The position numbers were made by a program, and so were the translations under genes. Below, in pieces: positions 18,413-26,427 of a DNA stretch of 48,388 nt. The notes below the pieces were generated by a model. The model searched no databases, was not told the DNA's origin, and worked only from the letters and a program-made list of their open reading frames with translations. The DNA is from Clostridia bacterium (GTDB lineage: Bacteria > Bacillota > Clostridia > Acetivibrionales > DSM-2933), in assembly GCA_026416815.1 (NCBI GenBank), contig JAOAEJ010000078.1, forward strand, positions 1 through 48,388, given 5' to 3'. Position 1 is the stretch's first letter. Each line of letters opens with the position of its first letter.

Positions 18413-19474
18413 TTAATATTCATTAGCTGTTTCTTTTCCTTCCAATACCCGTAATACCCCGTTTGACAGTGCTGACATTTCATCTTCTCCCGGATAAACA
18501 ACAATCTCTCCTAAAAAAGATACCCTCTTTTTTATCTCTTCAACAATATATTTACTGAAAGCAAGACCCCCGGTAATTACAATCCGGTCAATTTTTCCGC
18601 ATAACGCTGCGGCACTAGCACAAATCTCCCGGGAAATCTGATAAATCATGGCATCAAGAATTTTTTTTACTTTTTCATCCTTCTCAGCCATCTGTACTAA
18701 TACTTCACAGTCGCTTGTTCCTGTATATGACACCAGCCCGCCCTTGCCTACCAGCATTTTCTTAATCTCGTCTTTGCTGTATTTTCCCGAAAAGCATATT
18801 TCAACCAACTGCAAGGATGGTACACTACCGGCTCTTTCAGGTGAAAAGGGCCCTTCCTCCAGCCCGTTATTCACATCTGTTACCCTCCCGCAATCATGGG
18901 CACCTACTGTGATGCCACCGCCCAGGTGAGTTATTATAAATCTGCCTTTTGTGTAGTCTATTCCGGCTTCCGAAGAGGCGCGAAGGGCAGCGGCTTTCTG
19001 ATTCAGGGCGTGAAATACACTTTTACGAGGGATTTCCGGTATACCGCTGTACCTGGCTATATCCATAAGCTCATCCACCACTACCGGGTCAACTATATAA
19101 GCTTTCTTCCCGTATTCCCAGGCGAATTTTGATGCAATAACCGCTCCAAGATTACTTGCATGTTCTCCATATTTAGAATTCATTAAATCATCAAGCATAG
19201 ATTGCCCGACTATATAGGTTCCGCCTTTAAGAGGTCGAAGAAGACCTCCTCTTCCTACAAAGGCATCGACACTGTCTATCTTAATATTTTCTTCCTGTAT
19301 TGCTTTTTTTATGGTATCAAAACGGTACTCAAACTGGCTTGCTACAGAAGTAAATTCCTTGAGTTCATCCGGGCTGTGCCGGACCACCCTGTTAAAAATG
19401 CAGTCGCTATTTCTGAATAAGGCAACTTTGGTCGATGTTGATCCTGGATTGACAGCAAAAATATTATATTCCAT
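18413..19474 (-). CDS. buk: Butyrate kinase
   Basis: A 353-residue acetokinase-family enzyme that makes ATP and butyrate from butyryl phosphate. Motifs: VNPGSTSTKVALF (phosphate 1), VGRGGLLRPLKGGTY, ALNQKAAALRAS, FIITHLGGGITVGAHD, GPFSPERAGSVPSLQLV, RIVITGGLAFSKYI. Length agrees with clostridial Buk. It starts at ATG after AGAGG and is the first gene of buk-ptb; the gene order is reversed relative to the ptb-buk order of Clostridium acetobutylicum. Confidence 0.95.
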   Translation of the reverse strand: MEYNIFAVNPGSTSTKVALFRNSDCIFNRVVRHSPDELKEFTSVASQFEYRFDTIKKAIQEENIKIDSVDAFVGRGGLLRPLKGGTYIVGQSMLDDLMNSKYGEHASNLGAVIASKFAWEYGKKAYIVDPVVVDELMDIARYSGIPEIPRKSVFHALNQKAAALRASSEAGIDYTKGRFIITHLGGGITVGAHDCGRVTDVNNGLEEGPFSPERAGSVPSLQLVEICFSGKYSKDEIKKMLVGKGGLVSYTGTSDCEVLVQMAEKDEKVKKILDAMIYQISREICASAAALCGKIDRIVITGGLAFSKYIVEEIKKRVSFLGEIVVYPGEDEMSALSNGVLRVLEGKETANEY

Positions 19475-19881
19475 ATGAATACCTCTGTAATTTTAGTTAT
19501 GAAAATATGAGTAATCTGTCGTAAGAAATTTGTAAAGATACTTATAAAAGTGTATGTTTTCCGGGTTAGTTTGTCAGGTTTTCCTTTTACCGCTTCAGAT
19601 CACGGATGCAAAGCAATGCTTGATTGTTAATGATTTAGATAATATATTAATCATAATTTGCTTTTAGCTGTTTTGTCAATTGATTTGTACTTGTAATTCT
19701 TTCGGGTAATTTATTCCTTACTAAAACCAACCGTTATTTAATTTTTAATAATTCAGAGAAATTATTGAAAAAATCCTGTGTAATCATTTGGAAGTATATT
19801 ATTTGCTATTTATTTCAAAAATAAACTAAAATCAATTTAAATGTAGCCTATTTAAATGCAAATATGCCGGGAGATATGATT
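19475..19881. other. Divergent intergenic region upstream of buk
   Basis: About 400 bases between divergent genes, very AT-rich, without a gene. It must hold the minus-strand buk promoter and the plus-strand promoter of the membrane protein, but no pair of -35/-10 boxes was clear enough to place. Confidence 0.5.
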
Positions 19882-20472
19882 ATGAAAAGAAAAACAAGTA
19901 CCGCAGCAATAGATATTGCTTATATCATATTACAAATCGCTTTAATCATAGCATTTATTCCAAAAAAAATGTATATGAGCATGGCAATATCCGGGGCTGT
20001 ACTGATTATCTATCTGCTATTTATCGTTTATGAACATAAAAAAGGTATGGCAGTTACAAATTCAATCAGGTTAGCGGTAATTTTCTCGGTATTCGGACAC
20101 AGTTTTCTTGGTGAATACTTACGCATGTACAATACATCAAATTATTTCGATAAGTTATTGCATATTATCGGCACTTTTTCCTTTACTGCCTTTATATTCC
20201 TTATTACCGAAAAAGAAGGTTTTTTTATTAAATTATCGAGGTTTATGGTTTTAATGTTTGTTTTGTTTTTAGGTTCCTTTTTAGGTACGGTTTTTGAAAT
20301 TGGTGAGTTTATTATTGATGTCATATTTAAAACTTTAAATCAAAACGGCGTAGCCGATAATAACATTGACATGATATGCAATATTACAGGTGCTTTTATG
20401 GCTGGGATTTATGCAATATACCCCAAAAAAAGACCGGTTGTTTCAAATAAAAACGGCAGCACAAGGCATTAA
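19882..20472 (+). CDS. Polytopic membrane protein of unknown function (DUF2238/YjdF-like)
   Basis: A 196-residue protein with about six hydrophobic helices: AYIILQIALIIAFIP, MAISGAVLIIYLLFIVYEH, LAVIFSVFGHSFLGEYLRMYN, LLHIIGTFSFTAFIFLI, FMVLMFVLFLGSFLGTVFEIGEFIID and ICNITGAFMAGIYAIY. The FDKLLH...GTVFEIGEF...DMICNITGA pattern, with acidic and His residues in the helices, resembles the DUF2238/YjdF membrane family. ATG 19882 follows GGGAG by 8 bases. No function is established. Confidence 0.75.
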   Translation: MKRKTSTAAIDIAYIILQIALIIAFIPKKMYMSMAISGAVLIIYLLFIVYEHKKGMAVTNSIRLAVIFSVFGHSFLGEYLRMYNTSNYFDKLLHIIGTFSFTAFIFLITEKEGFFIKLSRFMVLMFVLFLGSFLGTVFEIGEFIIDVIFKTLNQNGVADNNIDMICNITGAFMAGIYAIYPKKRPVVSNKNGSTRH

Positions 20473-20580
20473 TTGGACAAATTCATTTTATAACTTAACA
20501 ACAATTCTCAAAGTTTTATAAAAACTTACTTTAATAAAATGACAGGTTTTTAAGAAGAATAACACTGGAGGTGATTAATA

Positions 20581-21228
20581 ATGAGAAGAAGATTTCCAGT
20601 AGTTTTTTTATTGATTTTAGGTATCGGCCTGCTTTCCATACTATTTCTTAACAACAATAATATAAATAGAAATGCGCAGCGCCTGGGTCAAAACGGAACA
20701 ACTCAAAACGGCAGAAACTTGGCTGGGGAAAACATACAAGGCGTAAACCCCGGCACCGATCCTAACGGAGGTAATATGTTAGGCGGAAACAGGGATTCAG
20801 GATCGGGAATTAATCCTCCTGATGCCGGAAATATTAATGCAACCCCAAATCCCGGCAATAATAACGGTACAAATAGGGATGGACAGCAAATACAAAACCA
20901 AATGGGGTTTGAAGGCCAAAAGGCAGGAAATATCCGTGACCGTATAGGAAATATTGACGGTGCAAGTAGAATAAATGCCGTTGTTAACGGAAACACTGCC
21001 TTGGTGGGATACACTCCTACAAATAATGCAAAGGATGCAAACTCTATAAGAAATGATATTACTAACAGGATAAAGCAGATTGATAACTCTATAACAAATG
21101 TACTGGTCAGCGATAGGAACGATATTTCATCCGGAATTGAACGTCTGGCAAACAATATAAGAAATAATGGCGCTGCACAAGAGTTAAATAATGATTTTAA
21201 CAAACTGGTGCAAAGTATACGTCCTTAA
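20581..21228 (+). CDS. YhcN/YlaJ-like sporulation protein
   Basis: A 215-residue protein. An N-terminal hydrophobic segment (FPVVFLLILGIGLLSILFL) acts as signal or anchor; there is no lipobox Cys. A long Asn/Gly-rich low-complexity stretch (about 25-115) follows. The C-terminal domain from about 120 has GNIDGASRINAVVNGNTALVGYTP, ITNRIKQIDNSITNVLVSDR and GIERLANNI, the pattern of the YhcN/YlaJ spore lipoprotein family. It starts at ATG after GGAGG and probably localises to the forespore membrane or spore coat. Confidence 0.8.
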   Translation: MRRRFPVVFLLILGIGLLSILFLNNNNINRNAQRLGQNGTTQNGRNLAGENIQGVNPGTDPNGGNMLGGNRDSGSGINPPDAGNINATPNPGNNNGTNRDGQQIQNQMGFEGQKAGNIRDRIGNIDGASRINAVVNGNTALVGYTPTNNAKDANSIRNDITNRIKQIDNSITNVLVSDRNDISSGIERLANNIRNNGAAQELNNDFNKLVQSIRP

Positions 21229-21302
21229 AGGATTTTTGATACAACCAACAGTCGTGGGAGTAATAATTATTTATCATAGTTTAAACTCTCCGAAATTAAA
21301 AT

Positions 21303-21347
21303 AAAACGGCTTAAGAGGTATTTATTATACTTATTTGAGCCGTTTTT
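21303..21347 (+). terminator. Terminator after the YhcN-like gene
   Basis: Stem AAAACGGCTTAA / TTGAGCCGTTTT with a loop of about 20 bases and T tail, 75 bp past the stop codon. Confidence 0.75.
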
Positions 21348-21428
21348 ACATATATTAAGCAATATATTTTACAACCCTCCCCGGGTAATCTATAATATTA
21401 TGTAAATAGTTTGAAAGGTCTTATTGCA

Positions 21429-21998
21429 ATGTCTATAGAGTTTTTTTCAGACATGATATACTCTTGGGGCGCTTTTGGGTTTTTAGCAAGCATACTGCTT
21501 AATGTGCTTATTGCTGTCTCAGGCATACTGCCATCAATTTTTATCACGGGTGCAAATGTACTTGTATTCGGCCCTGTAAAAGGTTTTATTATATCCTGGG
21601 CCGGTGAGGTAATCGGTGCTTCTATTGTCTTTCAGCTTTACAGGCTTGGCTTTAAAAAGAATTTCGAAGGCCTGGGTAGAAAACACAAGCTTTTAGGTAA
21701 AATAGCAGCAGCAAATGGATATAAGGCTTATTTTCTGCTTTTTGAAGCAAGATTGCTTCCTTTTTTACCTTCCGGACTTGTTACTCTGGCTGGCGCTTTA
21801 AGTAATGTCGGCTTCATATATTTCCTTATAGCTACCGCTCTGGGTAAGCTTCCTTCATTAGCCCTTGAAACCCTTATAAGCTATGATTTAATTAGTTTCA
21901 ATAAAAACTGGATACGACTTATTATCACAGTCCTTGTCGCCGGCAGCATTATACTGATGGCGAAAAAAAGCAGGAGCGGTAAGCCCGGCATAAAATAA
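21429..21998 (+). CDS. VTT-domain (TVP38/DedA superfamily) membrane protein
   Basis: A 189-residue membrane protein with about five helices. The VTT/SNARE-associated core is visible: LNVLIAVSGILPSIFITGANVLVFGPVKGFIISWAGEVIGASIVF, then the amphipathic FEARLLPFLPSGLVTLAGALSNVGFIYFLIATALGKLPSLALETL. Members act in lipid carrier recycling or envelope homeostasis; the exact substrate cannot be told. ATG 21429 follows GAAAGG by 10 bases; the in-frame TTG at 21411 overlaps that site. Confidence 0.82.
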   Translation: MSIEFFSDMIYSWGAFGFLASILLNVLIAVSGILPSIFITGANVLVFGPVKGFIISWAGEVIGASIVFQLYRLGFKKNFEGLGRKHKLLGKIAAANGYKAYFLLFEARLLPFLPSGLVTLAGALSNVGFIYFLIATALGKLPSLALETLISYDLISFNKNWIRLIITVLVAGSIILMAKKSRSGKPGIK

Positions 21999-22000
21999 AT

Positions 22001-22038
22001 CAGCCTGCCGGGAATATTGCGCATTCCTCTGCAGGCTG
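22001..22038 (+). terminator. Terminator-like hairpin after the VTT gene
   Basis: Stem CAGCCTGC / GCAGGCTG with an inner GGGAAT/ATTCC arm, starting 3 bp past the stop. No clear T run follows. Confidence 0.55.
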
Positions 22039-22095
22039 TTCATGCATGTTATAGGATCGGACTATTTTTAAATTATTTTACTTGGAATTATATTC

Positions 22096-22395
22096 TTACT
22101 TAGCCTTCGTACCGCATTCCGAACAGAACTTCGCATCAGGTGAGAGCTTAACACCGCAGTTTGAGCAGTGCATTGCTTTATTTATAGCATTTCCGCAATT
22201 TGAACAGAATTTGTCGTCAGGAGATACTTCCGAAGAACACCTGGGACAAAAATCCCGTTTTTGAAAAGCATCCCTTTCCCTATTCGGATAATGGTCGTCA
22301 TCATAATGATTGTAATGGTTATCATAGTAGCCCTTGTGTTTTTTGTGCTTTTTCTTTTCCAAAACACCTTCAAATAAATCTTCAAAGAAATCCAT
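22096..22395 (-). CDS. Double zinc-ribbon protein
   Basis: A 99-residue protein. The charged N-terminus MDFFEDLFEGVLEKKKHKKHK is followed by a Tyr/His/Asp-rich stretch, then two zinc ribbons: CPRC...CSNCG (about residues 51-68) and CSNCG...CSECG (about 79-95). Such zinc_ribbon_2 modules usually serve in protein contacts rather than catalysis. The His-rich stretch could bind metal. It starts at ATG after GAGGAGG. It lies 42 bp downstream of the YugP-like peptidase gene and may be in its riboswitch-controlled transcript. Confidence 0.85.
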   Translation of the reverse strand: MDFFEDLFEGVLEKKKHKKHKGYYDNHYNHYDDDHYPNRERDAFQKRDFCPRCSSEVSPDDKFCSNCGNAINKAMHCSNCGVKLSPDAKFCSECGTKAK

Positions 22396-22437
22396 AATTT
22401 TTCCTCCTCACAATTTTTGCGTTCAATAACTATAGGG

Positions 22438-23127
22438 TTAATCATCACTGCTGCTTCCCATAAAGGAAAGTACCAGATGAATCAAGTTTGCCATTGCTGT
22501 CAAAGCTGAAGCTACATAAGTCATCGCTGCTGCATTTAAAACTTTTTTAGTAGGAACGAGCTCGCTTGCGCTCAGTATTCCCCTGGACTCCAATACTGCT
22601 ACCGCCCTTTTGCTTGCATTGAATTCGACCGGCAAGGTCACTAGGTAAAATGCAACAGCTACGGTAAAGAGAATTATACCTAACTGGGCAAGCCAGGACA
22701 TTTGAAATATAAGCCCGAAAATCGCCATATAAGGACCTGCCATAGATCCGATACTTGCAACAGGTACTAGGTTGCTCCTTAGATTCAATGGTGCATATCC
22801 TACCTGATGCTGGATCGCATGTCCCGTTTCATGGGCGGCAACCCCTATTGCAGCAACCGAAGTGCTTGAATATACTGTCTCAGAAAGCCTAACTACTCTT
22901 TTTTTAGGGTCATAATGGTCTGTCAAGCTTCCGGCTACGGGTTCGACTGCCACATCATAAAGTCCGTTGTTATAAAGAATCTGCCTTGCAGCCTCAGCTC
23001 CCGTAAGTCCTCTGTAGGTGGAATACCTGCTGTATTTATCAAAGGTACCTTTAACCTTGAACTGAGCATATATTGAAAAAATAAGTGCAGGTATAACCAA
23101 TAGCATATAAGAATAAGAAATAATCAC
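22438..23127 (-). CDS. yugP: YugP-type zinc metallopeptidase (membrane)
   Basis: A 229-residue membrane peptidase. An N-terminal helix (YSYMLLVIPALIFSIYAQF) precedes the zinc site AAHETGHAIQHQ (HExxH-like HETGH), then further hydrophobic helices (MAGPYMAIFGLIFQM, LGIILFTVAVAFYLVTLPVEFNASKRA, AMTYVASALTAMANLIHLVLSF). The match to Zn_peptidase_2/YugP is clear over the full length. It starts at GTG 23127 after AAGGAGG. A likely manganese riboswitch lies in its leader, suggesting control by metal supply. Confidence 0.9.
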   Translation of the reverse strand: MIISYSYMLLVIPALIFSIYAQFKVKGTFDKYSRYSTYRGLTGAEAARQILYNNGLYDVAVEPVAGSLTDHYDPKKRVVRLSETVYSSTSVAAIGVAAHETGHAIQHQVGYAPLNLRSNLVPVASIGSMAGPYMAIFGLIFQMSWLAQLGIILFTVAVAFYLVTLPVEFNASKRAVAVLESRGILSASELVPTKKVLNAAAMTYVASALTAMANLIHLVLSFMGSSSDD

Positions 23128-23177
23128 TTTAATTCCTCCTTTTTATAAATTTATCCCACTTCTCAAAAAATATAACA

Positions 23178-23224
23178 AAAAAACCTTCAACATAAATCAG
23201 TTTTTACTGAAATATATTAAAGGT
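23178..23224 (-). terminator. Riboswitch expression-platform terminator
   Basis: On the minus strand the arm ACCTTTAATATATTTCAG pairs with CTGATTTATGTTGAAGGT and is followed by a run of seven T. Its left arm reuses the 3' strand of the riboswitch P1 helix, so the two folds exclude each other. Confidence 0.7.
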
Positions 23225-23306
23225 CTTGCTTCCCTTGTCCGGAGTATAAAGCCAGGCTGTATTATGCCGGTTGTTGGCTTTATAGCTTGTAAGCTACTCC
23301 CCTTTA
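23218..23306 (-). ncRNA. yybP-ykoY (manganese) riboswitch candidate
   Basis: The minus-strand leader of the YugP-like gene begins TAAAGGGGAGTAGC and ends GCAAGACCTTTA. These are the conserved halves of the yybP-ykoY aptamer: P1 pairs TAAAGG with CCTTTA, and the two conserved loops carry GGGGAGTAGC and CAAGACC. Between them are helices AGCTTACAAGCT and ATAAAGCCA/TGGCTTTAT. P1 overlaps a downstream terminator arm, so metal binding should disrupt the terminator and switch expression on. The family senses Mn2+ and typically controls Mn exporters or TerC proteins. Confidence 0.8.
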
Positions 23307-23477
23307 TTTATATTTATTATATCATGCCCATTAATATCCGTCAATACATTTTACAACACTACACACTATAGAGTCATTGTTAACGGTTTTGGAGTGTTTA
23401 TTTGGTGCTCATTATATTTTTTTGAGAATTAGCATTTTTGAACCCGAATTCCTTATAAAATCCTCCACTAGTACTTA

Positions 23478-24317
23478 TCAATACTTTTTCCAGTTGAGAA
23501 AGTACTCTTTCTGGCTGGCCATGAAATCCTTTGATATGGTAATATAATTACCATTTTCCTGTTTGTCCGGTCCGGTAATCGGAACAGGGTTACAGCCGCC
23601 TTTTACATTCTCGACCTGATCCACATGAAATCTGTTTCCGCAATTCTGGCATACTAGATAGTCTCCTATCTGCTCATAATAACCTTTTCCTGAATCATAG
23701 CAGACCTGGCAGGTGTTCAGGGCTGTTCTTATCGTTCCATCGCTGGCTTTAACGGCTATAACTTCCATCGTTATCCCGTCGTATCTATAGGAAAAAAACT
23801 TAGCTGTAGAGGCTATTTCACTTTTCGTTATAATTATTGCAGTATTATCTGACTCCGGTGAGGGTTCGGCATTATCGGTTTTTGGAGACGGAGCTGGCGT
23901 ATTTGTTGGTTGTTCCTCTTTTTTAGCCGGCTGAGTTTTACCGGTTGACCCGGCTGCTTTTATTTGATTTGTGCTCTTCTTTTCCTTGGCAGGAGTCGGT
24001 GTACTTGTCGTCTGCTCTTTATCCACCGGGGCAGCTACGGCAGAAGATGAAGTTTCTTCATTTATTGTTTCACCATTTACCTCGTCCTGTTGTAATGTCG
24101 TGCTTACGTCACTATCATTTCCGGGTTCTTCGGGTTTATCCTCCGGACCGCCTATGGATTGCTCTTGTACAGTGGATTCTGCCGTCTTTAGTGTTTCGCT
24201 GTCCCCCTCCTTATTGAAGCCTAGTGTAAAGTACACGATTACAGCAAAGGCAACCAGAACAATACTAAAAAAAGCAATAGTTTTCAAGTCAAACTTTTTG
24301 TTTTTTAATGTGGACAT
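23478..24317 (-). CDS. DUF2318-domain protein with N-terminal membrane anchor
   Basis: A 279-residue protein. A membrane helix at about residues 13-33 (TIAFFSIVLVAFAVIVYFTLGF) is followed by about 130 residues of Pro/Thr/Glu/Lys-rich linker. The C-terminal domain (about 165-279) has ATAKFFSYRYDGITMEVIAVKASDGTIRTA, TCQVCYDSGKGYYE, DYLVCQNCGNRFHVDQV and GGCNP. This is the DUF2318 family, proposed to bind Fe-S or other metal through the two CxxC pairs. ATG 24317 is chosen over GTG 24326, which lies in the AGAGGTG site. It is the last gene of the Met-rich membrane cluster. Confidence 0.88.
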   Translation of the reverse strand: MSTLKNKKFDLKTIAFFSIVLVAFAVIVYFTLGFNKEGDSETLKTAESTVQEQSIGGPEDKPEEPGNDSDVSTTLQQDEVNGETINEETSSSAVAAPVDKEQTTSTPTPAKEKKSTNQIKAAGSTGKTQPAKKEEQPTNTPAPSPKTDNAEPSPESDNTAIIITKSEIASTAKFFSYRYDGITMEVIAVKASDGTIRTALNTCQVCYDSGKGYYEQIGDYLVCQNCGNRFHVDQVENVKGGCNPVPITGPDKQENGNYITISKDFMASQKEYFLNWKKY

Positions 24318-24434
24318 CTTGTACACCTCTTGGCAAGAAAAATATATTTATTATTATATAGAGAAAATGTGGAGATTTTATGAAGAAAACAATTTTTCAA
24401 TGAGATTATATTTTTTCTCTGGTAAAAGGGAGAA

Positions 24435-24454
24435 GGGATGGTTTTTACCATCCC
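24435..24454. terminator. Hairpin between the Met-rich gene and the DUF2318 gene
   Basis: Stem GGGATGGT / ACCATCCC with a four-base loop. There is no T run on either side, so it may be a weak terminator or an RNA-processing hairpin within the cluster. Confidence 0.4.
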
Positions 24455-24526
24455 CTCGTCCTTTTAAAGACCTGTCCCTTAAGGTAGGACATCGGATTTC
24501 ATCACTGATACAGGCACGGTAGGTTG

Positions 24527-25186
24527 TTACATCATGCCCATTCCGCCGGACATTCCTCCTGACCCGCTGGCGCCGCTTGACATACTGCCGCCGGACATAC
24601 CGCCCATGTTCATCATACCCATACCGCCGCCGCTTCCCATACCACTCATAGGCATGCCCATCATGCCCATTCCTCCACTACCCATGCCGCTCATACCGCC
24701 TTGGGGCATGGACTGCATTTGCATTCCGCCCATGTTATTCATCATCATAAGCTGCATCTGATTTATCTGCATTTGCATTTGATTTAAGCGCTGTATTATC
24801 ATTGCGTTTGTATCTGTTCCCATTGGAGTACTCATGTTCATCATTCCCATGCCACTCATACCGCCCATATTTCCTTGCATGGTCATACCGGGCTGCATCT
24901 GCATATTTCCGTGACCCGCCATATTATTCCCGGGATTTATAAAGTTCAGTATAACTACTGCGATGATGATACCGACAAGGGAAAACAGCGCAAGTTTAAG
25001 CCAGTTATTATTTTGCATTATATTTCCTCCATTCCGATTTTGTGTCCTGTTTTTTGGGTTATTGTTATTTTGCCCCAGGGCTGTAATGTAGTTGAAAAGA
25101 CCCATTCCGACAAGCCCTAATCCTACTATTAAAAGCAGCATTAATATGAGCATATATAAAGAACCTACATTTCCAAGTATAGTCAT
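24527..25186 (-). CDS. Methionine/glycine-rich membrane protein
   Basis: A 219-residue protein with two N-terminal membrane helices (MLILMLLLIVGLGLVGMGLF at about 11-30; ALFSLVGIIIAVVILNFI at about 66-84). From residue 87 on, Met and Gly dominate (GMGMMNMS, MQMQINQMQLMMMNNMGGMQMQ, many GGMSGMG), with one GHG. Met-rich extracytoplasmic tails of this kind bind Cu(I) or Ag(I) in known copper proteins; here that is inference. It has no recognised family. It starts at ATG and lies 42 bp after the preceding cluster gene. Confidence 0.8.
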   Translation of the reverse strand: MTILGNVGSLYMLILMLLLIVGLGLVGMGLFNYITALGQNNNNPKNRTQNRNGGNIMQNNNWLKLALFSLVGIIIAVVILNFINPGNNMAGHGNMQMQPGMTMQGNMGGMSGMGMMNMSTPMGTDTNAMIIQRLNQMQMQINQMQLMMMNNMGGMQMQSMPQGGMSGMGSGGMGMMGMPMSGMGSGGGMGMMNMGGMSGGSMSSGASGSGGMSGGMGMM

Positions 25187-25228
25187 ACTGTTTTTAACCT
25201 CTGCTTAAATTGATCTAAAACAATTTCA

Positions 25229-25594
25229 TTATTTTATCCAGACTATTGCAAGAAAAATTGAGCCTGCAATTATAAAGGGCAGCAGTAGAATAACGGCAGC
25301 AGTAGTAAGGTAGTGAGCGGTCTTCAAAAAACTGCCGCTTGTAGCATGATGGTTGCTGTGATTCTGGGTTTGAGCTTGTCCCTGTATGCTCTCCAGTCTC
25401 TCCTGCTGTTTCACCAAATCGCTGACCGTAATATTTTTCAAATGCATTAACCCCATCATACTACCCATAGTGTCATTCATCATGCCTGGTTGCTTCATGC
25501 TTCCGTACCCGTAATTTGCAGCCAATGCCAGAATAGTTATTGCTCCGAAAACAAATACAAGCTGCCAAAAGTGAAGCTTTCTTTTATCCGGCAT
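25229..25594 (-). CDS. Small two-helix membrane protein, Met/His-rich loop
   Basis: A 121-residue protein. The first membrane helix LVFVFGAITILALAANYGYG is followed by an external segment rich in Met and His (MKQPGMMNDTMGSMMGLMHL, NHSNHHATS). The second helix is YLTTAAVILLLPFIIAGSIFLAIVW. It starts at ATG after AAGGGGGAAG and overlaps the end of the upstream gene by 11 bp, so the pair is translationally coupled. The composition fits periplasm-facing metal binding; no family is recognised. Confidence 0.8.
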   Translation of the reverse strand: MPDKRKLHFWQLVFVFGAITILALAANYGYGSMKQPGMMNDTMGSMMGLMHLKNITVSDLVKQQERLESIQGQAQTQNHSNHHATSGSFLKTAHYLTTAAVILLLPFIIAGSIFLAIVWIK

Positions 25595-25892
25595 TTCTCT
25601 TCCCCCTTATTAATCGTATATATAATCCCAGGATTATACTTATGCATATAAGGGGGATTGTGATCGCCGAAGCATTTATTATAAGGCGCTTAAGGTCAAA
25701 GTCTTCTTCTATTGTCATCGAAAGACCCATCAGGGAATTGTGCATCGCTCCCATCATACCTTCCATATACCGCATGGATTGGTGCTCCGTTGGACCGGGA
25801 CTGAGATGGGATATTATGATCGACGAGGCCATAAAGAAAAATGATGTTGCAAGAATCCATATAACCAGCTTAAACCAAGGCTTTTGCATCAT
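25584..25892 (-). CDS. Small two-helix membrane protein, Met-rich loop
   Basis: A 102-residue protein with the same layout as its downstream neighbour: helix WFKLVIWILATSFFFMASSIIISH, external loop with H and M (HQSMRYMEGMMGAMHNSLMGLSM), helix ITIPLICISIILGLYIRLI. The shared layout suggests that the two genes are distant duplicates acting as a pair. It starts at ATG after GGAG and overlaps the next gene. Confidence 0.8.
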   Translation of the reverse strand: MMQKPWFKLVIWILATSFFFMASSIIISHLSPGPTEHQSMRYMEGMMGAMHNSLMGLSMTIEEDFDLKRLIINASAITIPLICISIILGLYIRLIRGKRNAG

Positions 25893-25918
25893 AATAATAT
25901 CTCCTTCCCTCCAGTATC

Positions 25919-26410
25919 CTACTTACCTGCTTCCATGCTGTTCTTTTTTGCTTCGGTTTTCTTCGGCCACAAAAGTGCATGGCATTTTACATAGATATGC
26001 CAGATAACGCTTGCAATAACAATGTATGTCAGCTTTTCATGAATATATAGTGCGAATGAAACCGCTGCAATATTGGAATCCATACAGACCCATATAATTA
26101 CGCCTGTAATGATGAAAATCAAAGTTGTAATAAAGGTAAAGAGCTGATAACCGCTCTTTCCGATTATAAACCAGGTAAGCTTCTTATCATCGCCTTTTAT
26201 ACCTCGAATCACTTCAATGGCAACGGATATAAAAGTTAGCATTACGTATACTGCTGCCAGTAGCCGGTGGATGTAATCGGCGGAAGCAATATCGTAATTT
26301 AAAATCCATCCGTATTTTGCTCCCACCATCGCAAGTCCGCTAAGAACCAGCAAGGCAAATACAATTGTCCAAAGCCAATGAATGATAAAATCAAATCTTA
26401 CATTCTTCAC
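25919..26410 (-). CDS. Four-helix b-type cytochrome (cytochrome b561/FdnI-like)
   Basis: A 163-residue membrane protein with four helices and histidines at heme-ligand-like places: FIIHWLWTIVFALLVLSGLAM (helix 1), DYIHRLLAAVYVMLTFISVAIEVI (helix 2), LFTFITTLIFIITGVIIWV (helix 3), LYIHEKLTYIVIASVIWHIYVKCHALL (helix 4). This layout is that of prokaryotic cytochrome b561 and formate-dehydrogenase gamma subunits, which carry two hemes and move electrons across the membrane. It starts at GTG 26410 after GGAG. It is embedded among Met-rich membrane proteins and could supply electrons to them. Confidence 0.8.
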   Translation of the reverse strand: MKNVRFDFIIHWLWTIVFALLVLSGLAMVGAKYGWILNYDIASADYIHRLLAAVYVMLTFISVAIEVIRGIKGDDKKLTWFIIGKSGYQLFTFITTLIFIITGVIIWVCMDSNIAAVSFALYIHEKLTYIVIASVIWHIYVKCHALLWPKKTEAKKNSMEAGK

Positions 26411-26427
26411 ATTACCTACTCCTGTTT

